A DNA stretch of 8,031 nucleotides from Candidatus Heimdallarchaeota archaeon. GTDB taxonomy: Archaea; Asgardarchaeota; Heimdallarchaeia; Heimdallarchaeales; Heimdallarchaeaceae. The translations under genes were made by a program, and so were the position numbers. Within the stretch, counting starts at the first letter, position 1; each line of letters begins with the position of its first letter. Positions 6,113 to 8,031 of this stretch are shown piece after piece. The stretch covers positions 1-8,031 of the forward strand of contig JAGLTP010000053.1 in assembly GCA_023135215.1 (NCBI GenBank), in the 5' to 3' direction. A model generated the notes under the pieces. That model was given only the letters and a program-made list of their open reading frames with translations, ran no database searches and had not been told where the DNA came from.

Positions 6113-6994
6113 TTACTTGTATGTTTCGTATAATTCTTTACAAATTTGATCTATTTCCTCTTTCCCTTTTTCTTCATCTATAGAAAGCGAATAAGCTTTA
6201 GTTGGTGTTATAAAGTTCAATATGTCATCTGTAGTTGTTGGTTTGTTTCGATTTATTGAACGAAAGTTATCAATAGCTCTAAAATATGTTTCGGGTTCAT
6301 ATATGTAAACTGAGCCGGGACCAACAATTATGACAGCATTAGATTCTCTAATGCACCAAGCAGGATGAGCGGAATTGTTGAAACCTTCAATTACTATGGT
6401 TTGTGATTCTTCCTTTATATGTTTAAAAGCTGATTCTGTTGCATCTGCATAAAATTGACTGTTTAATGAGAAATATTCTTGTTCATTTTTGTATGTTCTT
6501 ACATCTTTACTCTGTTTTATTATTGCATCAGTTAAGGAGATATCATTCCAGAATTTCTGGTTTCCATAGATGGGATCATTTACTATAAAGATTGAATTAT
6601 AAACGCTTGAAGAATCGCAAATCGAAAATCTTTGAAGTAGTGTTTCACTGCTCAGATAACGATTGTAAAATGTTTTAATGGAACCTTCCCTAAAGAATTC
6701 GTAAGAGAGCGCTTGAGTGTTTAATCTATGAACTGGGTTAGCAATTATAGGACTAATCTTACTGGAAGAACAAGCTAATAATTCCACTATATCTAAAGAA
6801 ACGAATTGATTATACTTCTCAGTATATTCCTTTATTTTCTCATAATTATAAAACAAATTATTTCCACTTAATGGCTTAAATGGCGTTGTTTTAAGAGAGA
6901 GATCTTTCTCAAAGAAATTAATCATTTCCTTTGCAATGGTTGTTTTTCCCGAATTATATTCGAGTAAACCCGCTACAAAAATCACAAAAGACAT
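6113..6994 (-). CDS. P-loop NTPase, dethiobiotin synthetase-like (SIMIBI) fold, function unknown
   Basis: A 293-residue soluble protein with a P-loop at the very N-terminus: VAGLLEYNSGKTT (residues 7-19). S15-G16-K17-T18 form the phosphate-binding core, but the spacing to the preceding glycine is not the textbook GxxxxGK[ST]. FKPLSGNN follows at 39-46, resembling the KPxxxG segment after the P-loop in BioD/CobB-type enzymes, and TIVIEGFNN at 199-207 resembles their VEGxGG Walker-B-like strand. Strand AVIIVGPGSVYIYEP follows at 220-234. I infer membership of the SIMIBI class, near dethiobiotin synthetase, but it has neither the residues nor the neighbours of a biotin gene, so I assign no reaction. 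ATG 6994 is well supported: AGGTAG (7005-7000) five bases upstream and a BRE/TATA element at 7041-7029 that predicts a short leader. It is likely first in a unit with the Roadblock gene. Confidence 0.78.
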   Translation of the reverse strand: MSFVIFVAGLLEYNSGKTTIAKEMINFFEKDLSLKTTPFKPLSGNNLFYNYEKIKEYTEKYNQFVSLDIVELLACSSSKISPIIANPVHRLNTQALSYEFFREGSIKTFYNRYLSSETLLQRFSICDSSSVYNSIFIVNDPIYGNQKFWNDISLTDAIIKQSKDVRTYKNEQEYFSLNSQFYADATESAFKHIKEESQTIVIEGFNNSAHPAWCIRESNAVIIVGPGSVYIYEPETYFRAIDNFRSINRNKPTTTDDILNFITPTKAYSLSIDEEKGKEEIDQICKELYETYK

Positions 6995-7028
6995 AGAATC
7001 TACCTATAGAAGATGTATAGGAACTCTT

Positions 7029-7041
7029 GATATATGTTTCG
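7029..7041 (-). promoter_or_regulatory. Archaeal BRE/TATA promoter of the P-loop NTPase gene
   Basis: Minus-strand reading CGAAACATATATC: CGAAAC fits the BRE pattern of purine-rich A-tracts and ATATATC serves as TATA box. Counting about 25 bases from the box centre puts transcription start near 7007, just ahead of AGGTAG and ATG 6994, giving a leader of roughly a dozen bases. Confidence 0.5.
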
Positions 7042-7108
7042 AAAAAGGATTAGTGTAAAACGTCCCTTTTAAGAAAATAAAAACGACCATAAAAGCAAAA
7101 TATCAATG

Positions 7109-7122
7109 CGAAAATAATATAA
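7109..7122 (+). promoter_or_regulatory. Archaeal BRE/TATA promoter of the zinc-ribbon membrane protein gene
   Basis: CGAAAATAATATAA combines a BRE-like CGAAAA with the TATA box TAATATAA. The expected start of transcription, about 25 bases downstream, falls near 7144, so the message would be leaderless or nearly so relative to ATG 7153. That agrees with the lack of a ribosome binding site there and argues against the TTG at 7144 as start. Confidence 0.5.
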
Positions 7123-7152
7123 GAGCGGATACAGTAAGCCATTTTGATACAG

Positions 7153-7857
7153 ATGCGTAATCTGAAGGGAATTCTTGGTTTATTGGTTATTAGTATTGTT
7201 ATTATTTCTACTCAAAACAGCTTAGCTATCAGTCAAAATCAAATTTTTCAAGGAGATGAAGGATCGATAATTGAACTAAAAGCTACGCTTGAAACAACTA
7301 ACTTGAACGAAGGTGAACATATTTTAGGAATTGAGATAACTTTAGTTTCCCTTGGTGCTGAAACAAAAAGAATAGATTTTATAATTGTTTATTTCCGCAT
7401 AGGTGAATACTCTGGTGCCATAGATTTTTCACAACAACTATTATCTTCAAGTTCTGAGAAATTGAAACAAACAACTACTTTCTTTTATGACAAGGAATGG
7501 GAAGATGTTATGCTGGAAATTTCATTGTTGTTTTTTGAAAAAACTGTGGAAGAAGAGACATTTCCCGAAAACATGCATTATTATGATTTTCAACCCTATT
7601 TCAAAGTAACGCCCAAAAGAGTCTTAAGAGAAAATCAGTATATCTTTTTTATTGTAATTCTTTTTGCTATTGGGGGATCACATCTTAGCATAATGAAGTG
7701 GAGAAAACAATCACCTAAACCTCGTAACATCATGTTTTCTTGTGCTAAATGCGGTTTTGAAAGTAGAATAAAAATAGAAAGCAACCCACACAACAGGATA
7801 TCTCATTCTTGTCCCAACTGTAATTTCGATAAATACAACATGCACCTTGTGGAATAA
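7153..7857 (+). CDS. Membrane-anchored protein with extracytoplasmic domain and C-terminal zinc ribbon
   Basis: I do not recognise the family, but the architecture is clear (234 aa from ATG 7153). Residues 2-26 are a signal sequence (basic RNLKG, hydrophobic ILGLLVISIVIIS, then a polar S-L-A-type cleavage region near 23-25). Residues 30-160 are a beta-rich extracytoplasmic domain with alternating strand patterns such as EGEHILGIEITLVSL. Residues 164-183 (IFFIVILFAIGGSHLSI and flanks) form a membrane span followed by basic KWRKQ, so the C-terminus should be inside. Residues 197-223 carry a zinc ribbon, C197-x2-C200 and C220-x2-C223. An outside sensor-like domain with an inside metal ribbon suggests signal relay or membrane tethering of a nucleic acid or protein partner; this is inference. 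A TTG at 7144 would add three residues. The stop is doubled (TAA then TGA), and the gene converges on msrA with 22 bp between the stops. Confidence 0.82.
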   Translation: MRNLKGILGLLVISIVIISTQNSLAISQNQIFQGDEGSIIELKATLETTNLNEGEHILGIEITLVSLGAETKRIDFIIVYFRIGEYSGAIDFSQQLLSSSSEKLKQTTTFFYDKEWEDVMLEISLLFFEKTVEEETFPENMHYYDFQPYFKVTPKRVLRENQYIFFIVILFAIGGSHLSIMKWRKQSPKPRNIMFSCAKCGFESRIKIESNPHNRISHSCPNCNFDKYNMHLVE

Positions 7858-7879
7858 TGAATTAAAAAACCAATTTATC

Positions 7880-8031
7880 TTATTCTAGCAAAAGACGAGT
7901 AGAGTATTTTTCCTTGAATTTAGCAATTTTTGGTTCTATTATTATTTTACAGTAGGGTTGAGAAGCGTTTAGTTTGAAATAATTTTGATGGTATTTCTCA
8001 GCCTTGTAAAATTTAACAAGGGGAGATATTT
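7880..8031 (-). CDS. msrA: Peptide methionine sulfoxide reductase MsrA, C-terminal part only
   Basis: The last 49 codons of a minus-strand gene that continues beyond the right edge; there is no start in the window. The translation contains FYKAEKYHQNYFKLN followed by PYCKIIIEPKIAKFK, which matches the highly conserved MsrA ending F-x-x-A-E-x-Y-H-Q-x-Y-x-x-x-N ... P-Y-C ... P-K. MsrA reduces methionine-S-sulfoxide in proteins and free methionine, using a thioredoxin-type reductant. The AExYHQ segment lies near the sulfoxide-binding pocket; the catalytic cysteine (GCFW motif) would be upstream, outside the window. The cysteine in PYC may not be the resolving one. The gene ends 22 bp from the zinc-ribbon membrane protein gene in tail-to-tail orientation. 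Confidence 0.9.
   Translation of the reverse strand, partial: ISPLVKFYKAEKYHQNYFKLNASQPYCKIIIEPKIAKFKEKYSTRLLLE

Noticed and set aside
6113..6994. Assignment as dethiobiotin synthetase (BioD)
   Set aside because: Only the general fold signatures match; the P-loop differs and no biotin gene lies nearby.
1..8031. CRISPR array, tRNA, rRNA, insertion sequence or integrase
   Set aside because: No regularly spaced repeats, cloverleaf, rRNA sequence, transposase or integrase motif was found on either strand by reading.

Overview
The window looks like an AT-rich archaeal chromosome segment. The evidence is an RNase P subunit of the archaeal/eukaryotic Rpp21 (Rnp4) type followed by an overlapping CRM/YhbY gene, BRE+TATA style promoters, strong GGAGG/AGGTGA ribosome binding sites, GTG and TTG starts, and a stand-alone Roadblock/LC7 protein. 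Roadblock proteins are plentiful in Asgard archaea, and an Asgard (for example Heimdallarchaeia-like) source would fit. That assignment is inference, because Roadblock proteins also occur in other archaea.

Layout. (1) 3-965 (+) is the 3' part of an unrecognised protein that runs off the left edge; it seems to contain two related alpha/beta segments. (2) 1079-2636 (+) is a compact gene string: RNase P component 4, an overlapping CRM-domain RNA-binding protein, then 18 bp later a NodB-type deacetylase. (3) 2622-4934 (-) is a large Eco57I/TaqI-type N6-adenine DNA methyltransferase with a target-recognition region but no nuclease domain and no restriction partner in view. It converges on the deacetylase gene with a 15-bp overlap. 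(4) 4935-5042 is a short divergent region with a 9-bp tandem repeat. (5) 5043-5603 (+) is a thioredoxin-like protein with one active-site cysteine. (6) 5623-6994 (-) holds a Roadblock/LC7 gene downstream of a BioD-like P-loop NTPase gene. (7) 6995-7152 is a divergent promoter region with two recognisable BRE/TATA elements. (8) 7153-7857 (+) encodes a secreted or anchored protein with one C-terminal membrane span and a cytoplasmic zinc ribbon. (9) 7880-8031 (-) is the C-terminal end of methionine sulfoxide reductase MsrA, cut by the right edge.

How the genes work together. Only the RNase P/CRM pair is clearly a functional unit (tRNA and RNA maturation). The NTPase/Roadblock pair is a plausible regulatory couple. 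The thioredoxin-like protein and MsrA both suggest thiol/redox roles but are not adjacent. The methyltransferase looks like an accessory insertion. I see no CRISPR array, tRNA, rRNA, transposase or integrase. No gene-free stretch exceeds about 160 bases. The least described items are the duplicated unknown protein, the methyltransferase leader with its repeat and overlapping mini-ORF, and the NTPase/Roadblock pair.
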